Of a DNA stretch of 64,000 nt, positions 55,351-63,751 are shown piece after piece. The position numbers and the translations under genes were made by a program. This DNA comes from Lachnospiraceae bacterium. Its GTDB lineage: Bacteria > Bacillota > Clostridia > Lachnospirales > Lachnospiraceae. The DNA is taken from positions 1-64,000 of the forward strand of contig JAEERY010000092.1 of NCBI GenBank assembly GCA_016286035.1, read 5' to 3'. Positions within the stretch are counted from its first letter, which is position 1, and the number at the start of each line of letters is the position of its first letter. The notes under the pieces were generated by a model. That model did not search any database. It was not told where the DNA came from and worked only from the letters and a program-made list of their open reading frames with translations.

Positions 55351-56643
55351 ATGACAAAACCTGAACTCTTGGCTCCTGCGGGTAAGTTTGATTGTTTCAA
55401 TGCCGCAGTAAATGCCGGAGCGGATGCTATATATCTTGCAGGAAAGGAATTCGGTGCAAGAGCATCTGCCGAAAACTTCACACAGGATGAAATAATAAAA
55501 GCACTTGATATTGCTCATTTACATGACAGAAAAATTTATCTGACACTTAATACTCTTATCAAAGAGCGTGAATGGGAAAGGATCGAGCCTTTTTTGCGTC
55601 CTCTTTACAATAACGGTCTTGACGGTGTCATAATTCAGGATCTCGGACTTATTTCATTTCTGAAAGAAGAATTTCCTTTACTGCCTATCCATGCAAGTAC
55701 TCAGATGTCCGTAACAGGTCCTTATGCTGCAAATCTTTTAAAGGATAAAGGTGTCATAAGGATAGTTCCCGCAAGAGAATTGTCCCTGGATGAGATCATC
55801 TCTTTAAAGGAAGAGACCGGACTTGAAATAGAGACTTTCATACATGGTGCCATGTGCTACTGTTATTCAGGAAGATGTCTTTTCAGTTCTTATCTTGGAG
55901 GCAGAAGCGGAAACAGGGGAAGATGTGCTCAACCCTGCAGATTAAATTATACGATCACAAAAGGTGATAAATATATTGAAAAAGATTCTATCAGGTATCC
56001 TTTAAGCCTTAAGGATATGTGTACCATCACATGTCTTGATAAACTTATCGATGCCGGTATAGATTCATTTAAAATAGAAGGAAGGATGAAGAGTCCTCAG
56101 TACGTGGCAGGTGTGACTTCCATATACAGAAAGTATATCGATATGTACACTTCCGAGAATGAATTCAGGATCGATCAGGCAGATATCGATCTGCTTAAAA
56201 AGCTCTATATAAGAACAGGGCTCGGTGAAGGATATTATTTCAGACATAACGGTCCTGAAATGATCACAAAGCTTAATCCCTCATACAATGAAGCCGATGA
56301 GAAGACGGATGCCATCATGAACGAAAGATTTGTTCATCCTGTTGCAAAGACAAAAGTGATGGGTGTCGCAACACTTGTTGCAAATGATAACGTCAGTCTG
56401 ATAATCAAATGCGGTAATACTGTAGTTACCGTTGAAGGTGATACGGTGCAAAGCGCACAGAACAGGCCTTTGACAAAAGATGAGGTTATAAAGCAGCTAA
56501 ACAAGACAGGAGAGAGTCTGTTTGAATTCGAACGAATCGAAGTCGAGATGGATGATAACTGTTTTATGCCTGTTAAAGCACTTAACGAACTGAGACGAAA
56601 AGGTTTTGATGTATTAAAGGAGGCATTGATCAATGGACATTGA
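55351..56643 (+). CDS. Peptidase U32 family protein (RlhA/TrhP-like), N-terminal portion
   Basis: 430 residues. The start KPELLAPAGKFDCFNAAVNA and the signature ETFIHGAMCYCYSGRCLFS, then GRCAQPCR, are the hallmark of U32 proteins, including a set of Cys able to hold an Fe-S cluster. Members such as TrhP and RlhA hydroxylate tRNA or 23S rRNA; protease activity is doubtful for most. In many Firmicutes the gene continues into a second domain. Here it stops at 56643 and overlaps a second gene carrying that domain by 11 nt. Confidence 0.9.
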   Translation: MTKPELLAPAGKFDCFNAAVNAGADAIYLAGKEFGARASAENFTQDEIIKALDIAHLHDRKIYLTLNTLIKEREWERIEPFLRPLYNNGLDGVIIQDLGLISFLKEEFPLLPIHASTQMSVTGPYAANLLKDKGVIRIVPARELSLDEIISLKEETGLEIETFIHGAMCYCYSGRCLFSSYLGGRSGNRGRCAQPCRLNYTITKGDKYIEKDSIRYPLSLKDMCTITCLDKLIDAGIDSFKIEGRMKSPQYVAGVTSIYRKYIDMYTSENEFRIDQADIDLLKKLYIRTGLGEGYYFRHNGPEMITKLNPSYNEADEKTDAIMNERFVHPVAKTKVMGVATLVANDNVSLIIKCGNTVVTVEGDTVQSAQNRPLTKDEVIKQLNKTGESLFEFERIEVEMDDNCFMPVKALNELRRKGFDVLKEALINGH

Positions 56644-57505
56644 ATACAACGCTTCCGTAATGAATAAAGTTCAGCTTGATACAGCTGTCAGATATCGACT
56701 AAAAAAAATATATATACCTTATGATCTTTTTTACAGAAATGAACTGATGCTGGATGATATCGACAAAATACATCACGGTTCGGATACCGATGTTTATATC
56801 TCTCTGCCTCAGATAATAAGAAAGAAAGATAATGATTATCTTGAAAGACTTAAGAGTTTTCTTCTTCTGGGAAAAGCTGACGGTGTCCTGATAAGAAACC
56901 TCGAAGAACTCGGATTCATTAATTCGCTTTCAAAAGATCTCGAAAAGCAGTTTATCAGCATAAACGGAAGGATTGATGGATATACTTCGCTTTTTATCGA
57001 AGCCGATCAGCCACTTTACTGTGCAAACAGGAACGCTTTGAGATTTATGAACGAATACTGTGACAAAGTTACGGCGCCGGCAGAATTATCCATACATGAG
57101 TTAAAAGAGCTTGAAGATAGGGATCTTATCATCGTTATATACGGCAGAGCTTTGCTCATGGTGAGCGCAAACTGTGTAAGAAAGACCGCGGATAAATGCG
57201 ATCCTAACGATAAGAGCGGTTTTGATTTCATATGGAGTTTAAAGGATCGCAAAAACATGGAATCCTTAGTTGTTACAAACTGCACTCACTGCTATAACGA
57301 GATATATAACAGTGTTGTAACATCTTTGCACAAGAGTATGTGGGATCTTATAAAAGCAGGTTTTCATGAGTTCAGGATAGATCTTACAAATGAAAGCGCC
57401 GAAAGCATAGGGGAGCTTTTGGATTATTATCTTATAGATCATAGAAGCGGCAGATATCCGTTTGATGAGTATACAGCCGCTCATATTTCAAAGGGAGTTT
57501 TATAG
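56633..57505 (+). CDS. Probable second half of a split U32-type protein
   Basis: 290 residues, soluble. It starts inside the U32 gene in another frame with GGAGG 8-12 nt before the ATG, so it is truly translated. The content (VRYRLKKIYIPYDL, YISLPQIIRKKD, YCANRNALRFMNEY, then LKDRKNMESLVVTNCTHCYN and EFRIDLTNESAESIGELLDY) looks like the C-terminal barrel region that other Clostridia carry fused to U32. The gene may be an old split of a single protein; the two products probably still assemble. Assignment rests on position and general resemblance. Confidence 0.7.
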   Translation: MDIEYNASVMNKVQLDTAVRYRLKKIYIPYDLFYRNELMLDDIDKIHHGSDTDVYISLPQIIRKKDNDYLERLKSFLLLGKADGVLIRNLEELGFINSLSKDLEKQFISINGRIDGYTSLFIEADQPLYCANRNALRFMNEYCDKVTAPAELSIHELKELEDRDLIIVIYGRALLMVSANCVRKTADKCDPNDKSGFDFIWSLKDRKNMESLVVTNCTHCYNEIYNSVVTSLHKSMWDLIKAGFHEFRIDLTNESAESIGELLDYYLIDHRSGRYPFDEYTAAHISKGVL

Positions 57506-57508
57506 GGG

Positions 57509-60370
57509 ATGTTGTTTTACATTGCAGAATTATCCAAATACATAATGGCTCTGCTCATTCTTGTTTACGGTATCGAGTGCATAGCCTATATCTTTAAGAT
57601 GAAGAATCCGTATGATTGTAACGGTATATACATCAGACAGCGGATATACATCTTTTTGATCAATTCACTTGCTTTTGTGACCATGTGTTTAAGGAGCGGA
57701 AAGTACGAATACCTCCTTTACGGTGTGGTAATAATCCTTGTCTTATTCTTCTTTATGGCAATGACCGTGCTGTTATACTCAAAAACAGATCAGGTACTTG
57801 TCAACAACATGATACTGCTTCTTGATATAGGATTTATCATACTTGCAAGGCTCAGTCAGAACAGAGGCATGAAGCAGTTCTTTATTGTTATCGTTTCGCT
57901 TGCGATAGCAATGTGTGTTCCATATATAATCAGCAGATTTAATACATTAAACAATCTTACAGCCATATATGCAACTCTTGGTATAACGGCACTTGCTGTC
58001 GTTTTAATGCTGGGAAAGATCACAAACGGTTCAAAACTGGCATACACCATAGCGGGTATAACGATACAGCCTTCGGAGTTTGTTAAGATCGTCTTTGTGT
58101 TCTTTGTGGCATCTTCACTTGCCAAAGCCAAGACTATCATAGACTATGCACTGGGCGGATGTATAGCTGCGATCCATGTGGTGATACTTGTTTTATCCAA
58201 GGATCTGGGCAGTGCTCTGATCTTCTTTTTGGCATATCTCATAATGCTGTTTATAGCATCAAAAAACTATCTGTATCTGTTTTTAGGTATACTTGCTGCC
58301 GCGGGTGCTTCCGTACTGGCATACAGGATGTTCCCTCATGTTCAGGTGAGGGTGCAGGCTTACCTTGATCCCTTCAGCAAGATAGATAACCAGGGATATC
58401 AGATATCTCAATCTCTGTTTGCTATAAGCTGCGGCAATTTCTTCGGTACGGGACTTATGAAAGGTGCTCCCGGAGATATCCCTACAGTAGAATCCGACTT
58501 TATCTTTTCGGCTGTTTCCGAAGAGATGGGTATCATATTTTCAATAGGCATGCTACTTGTCTGTCTGTTGACTTATGCGATAATTTTGAGAAACTCATTA
58601 AGAGAAAATGACCGTTTCAGAAGAGTCGTAAGCATAGGTCTCGGTACCATAATGATAGTTCAGACATTCCTTACTGTAGGCGGAGGAATAAAGTTCATAC
58701 CGCTTACAGGTGTAACTCTTCCTCTTGTAAGCTACGGAGGAAGTTCGGTACTGTCAAGTATCCTGATGTATTACACCCTGTTCGGGATTGTGCATAAGAA
58801 ACGAAATCATGATTATGAGGAATGGTATTACAATCTCGACGAGGATGCCGAGGATGACATATATGCCTACATGGAATATGTCGACGAACAAAACGAGATT
58901 GAAAAACAGGAACTTGCAGCCAAGAAGGAACACAAGAACAGAAGACGAAAAAGCGGAGTAAGGCCTCTTGAAACAAGACTTGTTTTCAGTCTGTTTTCAT
59001 TGCTTTTCTGTGCCATGAGCGCATATCTGTGTTACTATGTCTCAACGCACGAAAAAGAGCTTATAAACAACTCATACAATTCACGCCAGACCCTTCTTGC
59101 AAAAGAGAATACAAGAGGCAAAATCTACGACAGAAAAGGAAATGTTCTGGCTCAGACTCTTAAGAACGAATCAGGAAAAGAATACAGAAATTATCCTTAT
59201 GAAAATCTTTTTGCTCATGCTGTCGGTTATTCGACCAAAGGCAAGACCGGTATAGAGAGCATGGCCAATTATTATCTTATAAACACCGATGCATCCATCG
59301 CCCAGAAGGTTGAGAATGATATATCGGGAAGCAAAAACATGGGCAATGATGTATATACCACATTCGATTATGATCTTCAGGATCTTGCTTACAGATCAAT
59401 GGGTATATATAAAGGTGCCATCATAGTAAGTGATATAAAGACAGGCGAGATCTTAGCAATGGTCAGCAAGCCTGACTTTGATCCCAACCATATAGCTGCA
59501 AACTGGGATAAGTTCATGGAGGATAACGAGAGCGGAACTCTCATTAACCGTGTCACTCAGGGTATATATCCGCCCGGATCTACATTTAAGATCGTAACAG
59601 CTCTTGAATATATCAAGGAAAATCCTGATACATACATGAATTACAGATATACCTGTAACGGATCATACAAGGGAGACGGCATAAAGATCAACTGTTTCCA
59701 TGGTGCGGTTCACGGAAGCCAGAACTTTTTAACAAGTTTTGCCCATTCATGTAACTCATCGTTTGCAAACATTGGTATGACTCTTGACAGAGACAGTTTC
59801 GGAAACACTTTAAACGAGCTTATGTTCAACGAGAATCTGCCTACGGCATACAACTATACAGTAAGCAATCTTACGGTCAGCTCAAAAACAAGCGATTATG
59901 ATATGGCCCAGATAGCCATAGGTCAAGGCAAAGCTCAGATCACTCCTTTGCAGCTTAATATGATCACAAACGCCATTGCAAACAATGGTATAGTGATGGA
60001 ACCCAGAGTTCTTGACAGGGTTGTTTCATGCCAGGGCAATATCCTTGAAACATGGGAATCCAAAGAGTACAAGAGACTGATGAGTGAATCGGAAGCTTCG
60101 GCCATGAAGAATCTCATGGAATCGGTTGTTAAAGAAGGTACCGCAAAAGCAGGTATGTCGGGAGCCACCTATTCAGCTGCAGGAAAGACAGGTTCTGCCG
60201 AATTTGACAGTCTGAAACTCGATTCACACGCATGGTTCACAGGGTTTGCACCTGTTGACGATCCGCAGGTCAGTGTTACTATCATAATCGAATCGATAGG
60301 AACCGGCGGTGATTATGCAGTACCAATCGCAAAGCGTATATTTGACTGTTATTTTGACGAATACAGATAA
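57509..60370 (+). CDS. Natural SEDS (FtsW/RodA)-class B penicillin-binding protein fusion
   Basis: 953 residues carrying glycosyltransferase and transpeptidase in one chain. Residues 1-430 are a SEDS protein with about 12 helices, the active-site region IPTVESDF (D330) and PLVSYGGSS. A cytoplasmic charged linker (431-490) leads to one helix (491-511), then an external PBP domain. Its catalytic motifs are S691-T-F-K, S747-C-N and K893-T-G. It should polymerise and crosslink septal or side-wall peptidoglycan. There is no stop or start between the two halves. It begins 3 nt after the U32 partner gene, on the same transcript. Confidence 0.95.
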   Translation: MLFYIAELSKYIMALLILVYGIECIAYIFKMKNPYDCNGIYIRQRIYIFLINSLAFVTMCLRSGKYEYLLYGVVIILVLFFFMAMTVLLYSKTDQVLVNNMILLLDIGFIILARLSQNRGMKQFFIVIVSLAIAMCVPYIISRFNTLNNLTAIYATLGITALAVVLMLGKITNGSKLAYTIAGITIQPSEFVKIVFVFFVASSLAKAKTIIDYALGGCIAAIHVVILVLSKDLGSALIFFLAYLIMLFIASKNYLYLFLGILAAAGASVLAYRMFPHVQVRVQAYLDPFSKIDNQGYQISQSLFAISCGNFFGTGLMKGAPGDIPTVESDFIFSAVSEEMGIIFSIGMLLVCLLTYAIILRNSLRENDRFRRVVSIGLGTIMIVQTFLTVGGGIKFIPLTGVTLPLVSYGGSSVLSSILMYYTLFGIVHKKRNHDYEEWYYNLDEDAEDDIYAYMEYVDEQNEIEKQELAAKKEHKNRRRKSGVRPLETRLVFSLFSLLFCAMSAYLCYYVSTHEKELINNSYNSRQTLLAKENTRGKIYDRKGNVLAQTLKNESGKEYRNYPYENLFAHAVGYSTKGKTGIESMANYYLINTDASIAQKVENDISGSKNMGNDVYTTFDYDLQDLAYRSMGIYKGAIIVSDIKTGEILAMVSKPDFDPNHIAANWDKFMEDNESGTLINRVTQGIYPPGSTFKIVTALEYIKENPDTYMNYRYTCNGSYKGDGIKINCFHGAVHGSQNFLTSFAHSCNSSFANIGMTLDRDSFGNTLNELMFNENLPTAYNYTVSNLTVSSKTSDYDMAQIAIGQGKAQITPLQLNMITNAIANNGIVMEPRVLDRVVSCQGNILETWESKEYKRLMSESEASAMKNLMESVVKEGTAKAGMSGATYSAAGKTGSAEFDSLKLDSHAWFTGFAPVDDPQVSVTIIIESIGTGGDYAVPIAKRIFDCYFDEYR

Positions 60371-60431
60371 TTGTTTTATACTTGAGATAAGGTTTGAAGG
60401 CATTTGTTAACAGAAAGGCAAAGTATAAATC

Positions 60432-60884
60432 ATGATAGAAGCGACCAGTTGTGGAGGAGTGGTCATCTTCAGGGGTAAGATCCTGTTGTTATATAAGAAT
60501 ATCCACAACAAATATGAAGGATGGGTTCTACCGAAGGGAACTGTTGAAGAAGGCGAGGAATTTGAGGATACCGCTTTAAGAGAAGTTCTCGAGGAAAGTG
60601 GAGCTAAGGCAGGGATTATAAAATACATCGGAAAGAGCAATTATGATTTTACGATCCCCGGAGATGAAGTACACAAGACCGTGCATTGGTATCTTATGAT
60701 AGGCGACAGTTATTACAGCAAGCCGCAAAAAGAAGAGTTTTTCATGGATAGCGGTTTCTATAAATTTCATGAAGCTTATCATCTGCTCAAGTTTCCCAAC
60801 GAAAAGGAAATACTTGACAGAGCATATGCGGAATATCAGGATCTCAAGAAGAGAGGTCTGTGGGGAAGTAAGAAGTATTATTAA
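60432..60884 (+). CDS. Nudix hydrolase
   Basis: 150 residues with the Nudix box: G-x5-E-x7-R-E-x2-E-E-x-G read in KGTVEEGEEFEDTALREVLE followed by ESGA. The substrate is not evident; the Ap4A-type branch is possible because of the VLPKGTVEEGE context. The upstream gap has no clear promoter. The next gene starts 2 nt after the stop. Confidence 0.9.
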   Translation: MIEATSCGGVVIFRGKILLLYKNIHNKYEGWVLPKGTVEEGEEFEDTALREVLEESGAKAGIIKYIGKSNYDFTIPGDEVHKTVHWYLMIGDSYYSKPQKEEFFMDSGFYKFHEAYHLLKFPNEKEILDRAYAEYQDLKKRGLWGSKKYY

Positions 60885-60886
60885 GT

Positions 60887-61213
60887 ATGGTTACATATTC
60901 TGAAAGACTTTATACAGGCGATAAGATCGACTTAAAGAAGCTTAACAGGATAAAACGCAATATAAGGCAGGGCCGCGGAAGGTTTAGCCTTTATATAATT
61001 GCGCTGTCAAATAACTCACATGACCAGCTTGATATCATACACAATTCAATGTTCAAACAAAAACTCTACAGAAAATTTGATATTAGGATAGTCGGCCTTG
61101 CACAGTCTTACGATGAAGCCACATCACTTGTGATGAACATGCTTGATGATACCATGAATGAGACCGGGACCGTTAATATCAAAAAGTTTCTTGAAAAAGA
61201 TTTCTCTGTTTAG
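60887..61213 (+). CDS. Small conserved-looking protein of unknown function
   Basis: 108 residues, basic at the start (LNRIKRNIRQGRGRF), then a hydrophobic beta strand (SLYIIALS) and helices. No signal or membrane helix, and no domain that I know. The VGLAQSYDEATSLV stretch looks like an alpha/beta core. It starts 2 nt after the Nudix stop and ends 7 nt before the DUF2953 gene, so it belongs to this operon. Confidence 0.7.
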   Translation: MVTYSERLYTGDKIDLKKLNRIKRNIRQGRGRFSLYIIALSNNSHDQLDIIHNSMFKQKLYRKFDIRIVGLAQSYDEATSLVMNMLDDTMNETGTVNIKKFLEKDFSV

Positions 61214-61220
61214 GTGATTT

Positions 61221-61994
61221 ATGGCCGGCGTTTTGTTAACGATACTTAAGATAACTGGCATAGTGCTGCTGAGTATTATAGCTTTTTTATTACTGATACT
61301 CATCATTTTCCTGTTTGTTCCTGTAAGATACAAAGCAAAGGGAAGCTTTAAGGATAAGATACCTCAAGCAAAATTCAGTATAAGCTATCTGTTGTATATC
61401 CTTTATATCGTATTTAGATACGATCAAGGATTTTCCTACTGCATCAGGATCTTCGGGATAAAGCTCAATCTTAAAAAATCAAAGAAAAAAAGTGCTGACA
61501 AGGCTGATGATGAAAATCCGAAAGAAGAGAAAGATACATCTTCGGATGGCAGTCAGGATGAGAATGATGAAGTAGAAAAGAAGAGCTTTTCAGAAAAGAT
61601 AAGCGAAACAGTCCAAAAGATAGATAAGGCAATCGATATACTTTCAAGAGACACTACAAAAGAAGCTCTTGAAGTCACCAAATACAGGATCGGACGCTCG
61701 ATCAGATCAATGCTTCCGTATAAGGGAAAGGTTTATGCCCGCATAGGTCTTGAAAATGCCGGTACGACGGGTAAGATCCTCGGAGTATACAAGGCACTTT
61801 ATGATTACATCGGAGATGTTGTAACATTTTATCCTGTCTTTGACAGCGAAGTAATAGATATAAGCTTCGACCTTAAAGGAAGGATAAGAGCCATAACCAT
61901 CCTTTACCATCTGGTAAGGATATACATGGATAAGAACTGCAGACGCTTGATAAAGATGCTTATAAAGAGTAAGCGTAGAAAGGACAAAAAATGA
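61221..61994 (+). CDS. DUF2953 family membrane-associated protein
   Basis: 257 residues. One N-terminal membrane helix (about 3-33) is followed by VPVRYKAKGSFKDK and a beta-rich core that resembles YtfI/DUF2953. An acidic, Lys-rich linker (about 85-125) follows, then the conserved ARIGLENAGTTGKILGVYKAL and FYPVF end. Its next neighbour is gerW, and in Bacillus ytfI and ytfJ are also paired, linking it to sporulation or germination. Its stop overlaps gerW's start by 4 nt. Confidence 0.85.
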   Translation: MAGVLLTILKITGIVLLSIIAFLLLILIIFLFVPVRYKAKGSFKDKIPQAKFSISYLLYILYIVFRYDQGFSYCIRIFGIKLNLKKSKKKSADKADDENPKEEKDTSSDGSQDENDEVEKKSFSEKISETVQKIDKAIDILSRDTTKEALEVTKYRIGRSIRSMLPYKGKVYARIGLENAGTTGKILGVYKALYDYIGDVVTFYPVFDSEVIDISFDLKGRIRAITILYHLVRIYMDKNCRRLIKMLIKSKRRKDKK

Positions 61995-62386
61995 ATAACA
62001 ATTTCGGTTCTGTAATGGAGTCATTATTAAAAGGAGTGGATTCTATCCTGTCAACAAAGACTGTTGTTGGTGAACCCAAGCAGTTTGGAGATACGATAAT
62101 ACTTCCTCTTGTTGATGTGACATTCGGTGTCGGTGCCGGCGGTTCCGCAGCTGAAAAGAAAGACGGAGCAGGCGGCGGTCTTACAGGTAAGATGACCCCG
62201 AGTGCTGTTATAGTTATAAAAGACGGTCATACCAAGCTTGTTAATGTTAAGAATCAGGATACTATAACAAAGATCCTCGATATGGTTCCGGATCTTGTTG
62301 ACAAGATAAGCAGCAAAAAAGCAGAAAAAGAGCTTATGGACGATGACCAGGCAAAAGAGATAGCATTTCCCGAAAAAGAAGAGTAA
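61991..62386 (+). CDS. gerW: GerW/YtfJ family sporulation protein
   Basis: 131 residues. Seen: SVMESLLKGVDSILSTKTVV, GDTIILPLVDVTFGVGAGGS and the glycine-rich loop, then TPSAVIVIKDGHTKLVNV, typical of GerW. In Bacillus GerW is needed for L-alanine germination. It is also widespread in non-sporulating Clostridia, so it does not prove that this organism sporulates. Confidence 0.9.
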   Translation: MNNNFGSVMESLLKGVDSILSTKTVVGEPKQFGDTIILPLVDVTFGVGAGGSAAEKKDGAGGGLTGKMTPSAVIVIKDGHTKLVNVKNQDTITKILDMVPDLVDKISSKKAEKELMDDDQAKEIAFPEKEE

Positions 62387-62414
62387 AACGATCCGCCAAC
62401 GATGAGGACCGCCT

Positions 62415-62954
62415 ATGGATGCCCAAGAAGAATCTCTCTATTATGAGAAGAATCTCAACAACATGACGGAAGATGAACTAAGAGCTTTGCGACATTTTCT
62501 CTTTGATGAGCGCATAGCTTTAATAAATGAGCGCAAGGCTCAGGAAGAGTTCTATGAAAAATTCATGGAGGAGAGATTATCATTCAGAGAAGAGATGAAG
62601 CAACTTAATTCCAAAGTTTTGGAAGAAAGGAAGCGTTTAAAGGAAGAACAGTCCTTCTTCGACAAAAAGCTTATGATACTTCAAAACGGCTTTGCTTCTC
62701 TTGAAATGGACAGAAAGGCATTCCAGAGAGAAAAAGAGGCTTTTGAGAGCAGCAAGAACGCATACAGATCCGAAAAGCCAAAGAATGATACATATGTAAC
62801 GGACGGTCTTTTTGCGGGAGTTAATTCATATCTGGCTCTAAGAAAGAGATACAAGGAACTTTTAAGGATATTTCATCCGGATAATCTTGACGGAGACAAC
62901 AACATGTCTCTTCTTATAAAAGAAGAGTACGAAAAGATAAAGGAAAGCTTTTAA
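62415..62954 (+). CDS. Coiled-coil protein ending in a DnaJ-like HPD segment
   Basis: 179 residues. A long charged coiled coil (about 10-118) is followed by a short linker and a C-terminal piece, LALRKRYKELLRIFHPDN with H154-P-D156 and then a helix to the end. That is the J-domain helix II-HPD-helix III core without the N-terminal helix I. It may recruit DnaK. No further family is recognised. A bidirectional terminator follows. Confidence 0.75.
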   Translation: MDAQEESLYYEKNLNNMTEDELRALRHFLFDERIALINERKAQEEFYEKFMEERLSFREEMKQLNSKVLEERKRLKEEQSFFDKKLMILQNGFASLEMDRKAFQREKEAFESSKNAYRSEKPKNDTYVTDGLFAGVNSYLALRKRYKELLRIFHPDNLDGDNNMSLLIKEEYEKIKESF

Positions 62955-62965
62955 AAGAGCAATAA

Positions 62966-62989
62966 AAAAACACCCGAAAGGGTGTTTTC
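62966..62989. terminator. Bidirectional terminator between the HPD gene and rpmB
   Basis: Stem AAAACACCC/GGGTGTTTT (62967-62975 with 62980-62988) around a GAAA loop, with A- and T-runs that serve both strands. Confidence 0.88.
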
Positions 62990-63002
62990 TTATTCAGACT
63001 TC

Positions 63003-63188
63003 TTACGCCTTCTCAACAGCACCTGATCTTAAGCATCTAGTGCATACATGCATTCTCTTAGCAACTCCGTTGACCTTGCACATAACGCTTCTTACGTTAG
63101 AGTTCCAGATTCTGTTGGATCTTCTATGAGAATGGCTCACAGCGTTACCAAAATGTACGCCCTTACCACATATTTCACATTTTGCCAT
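63003..63188 (-). CDS. rpmB: 50S ribosomal protein L28
   Basis: 61 residues starting MAKCEICGKGVHFGNAVSHS. It has both CxxC pairs (C4, C7 and C49, C52), so it is the zinc-binding form. GGAGG precedes the ATG on the minus strand. It is divergent from asp23, the same arrangement as rpmB with yloU-yloV in other Firmicutes. No zinc-responsive operator is seen. Confidence 0.97.
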   Translation of the reverse strand: MAKCEICGKGVHFGNAVSHSHRRSNRIWNSNVRSVMCKVNGVAKRMHVCTRCLRSGAVEKA

Positions 63189-63331
63189 GGTTTTTCACCT
63201 CCAAGCTTTTGTTATTCCTTAAAATCAACATTAGTATATTATCAGAGCTTTAGAGTAAAATCAAGTAGAAAATTCATTTTTATCGGAAAAATGTAAAAAT
63301 ATTTGTAGTTTTCTTTTTAGGTCAAATAAAG

Positions 63332-63337
63332 TATAAT
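63332..63337 (+). promoter_or_regulatory. -10 box for asp23-fakA
   Basis: TATAAT 42 nt before the asp23 start, in the rpmB-asp23 divergent gap. The -35 region (TTTTCT at about 63309) is weak. Confidence 0.5.
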
Positions 63338-63378
63338 GATATCTGGTTAAAAACCTTAAATCTTAAGGAGGTTATTGC

Positions 63379-63738
63379 ATGAAGAATTCTTCAATGAATA
63401 CACACATGGGTAATATAACCATTGATAAAGAAGTTATTGCTCAATATGCGGGAACCGTTGCCATGGAATGCTTCGGTATTGTCGGTATGGCCGGTTTCAA
63501 TGTAAGAGACGGTATCGTAAAACTTCTCAAAAAAGAGAACTTTACAAGAGGCATCTCTGTGAGCTTAAAGAACGATAAGCTTATGCTGGAGTTCCACGTA
63601 ATAATTGCCTATGGTGTTAATATAAGAGCACTGTCAAGCAATCTGATCGAAAGTGTTAAATATAAAGTAGAAGAATTTACAGGTATTGAAGTGGCAAAGA
63701 TCAATATTTTTGTCGAAGGAGTACGTGTAATAGACTAA
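63379..63738 (+). CDS. Asp23/Gls24 family protein (YloU-like)
   Basis: 119 residues. Seen: GNITIDKEVIAQYAGTVAME, CFGIVGMAG, and the C-terminal VEEFTGIEVAKINIFVEGVR, typical of Asp23/Gls24 envelope-stress proteins. AAGGAGG lies before the ATG. It is followed 13 nt later by a DAK2 protein, the standard yloU-yloV pair. Confidence 0.94.
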   Translation: MKNSSMNTHMGNITIDKEVIAQYAGTVAMECFGIVGMAGFNVRDGIVKLLKKENFTRGISVSLKNDKLMLEFHVIIAYGVNIRALSSNLIESVKYKVEEFTGIEVAKINIFVEGVRVID

Positions 63739-63751
63739 GGAGGAGACCAAA

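Noticed and set aside
60375-60429. Inverted TTTATACTT/AAGTATAAA flanking the gap before the Nudix gene
   Set aside because: The arms are AT-only and 37 nt apart; a chance match in AT-rich DNA is likely and no function is supported.
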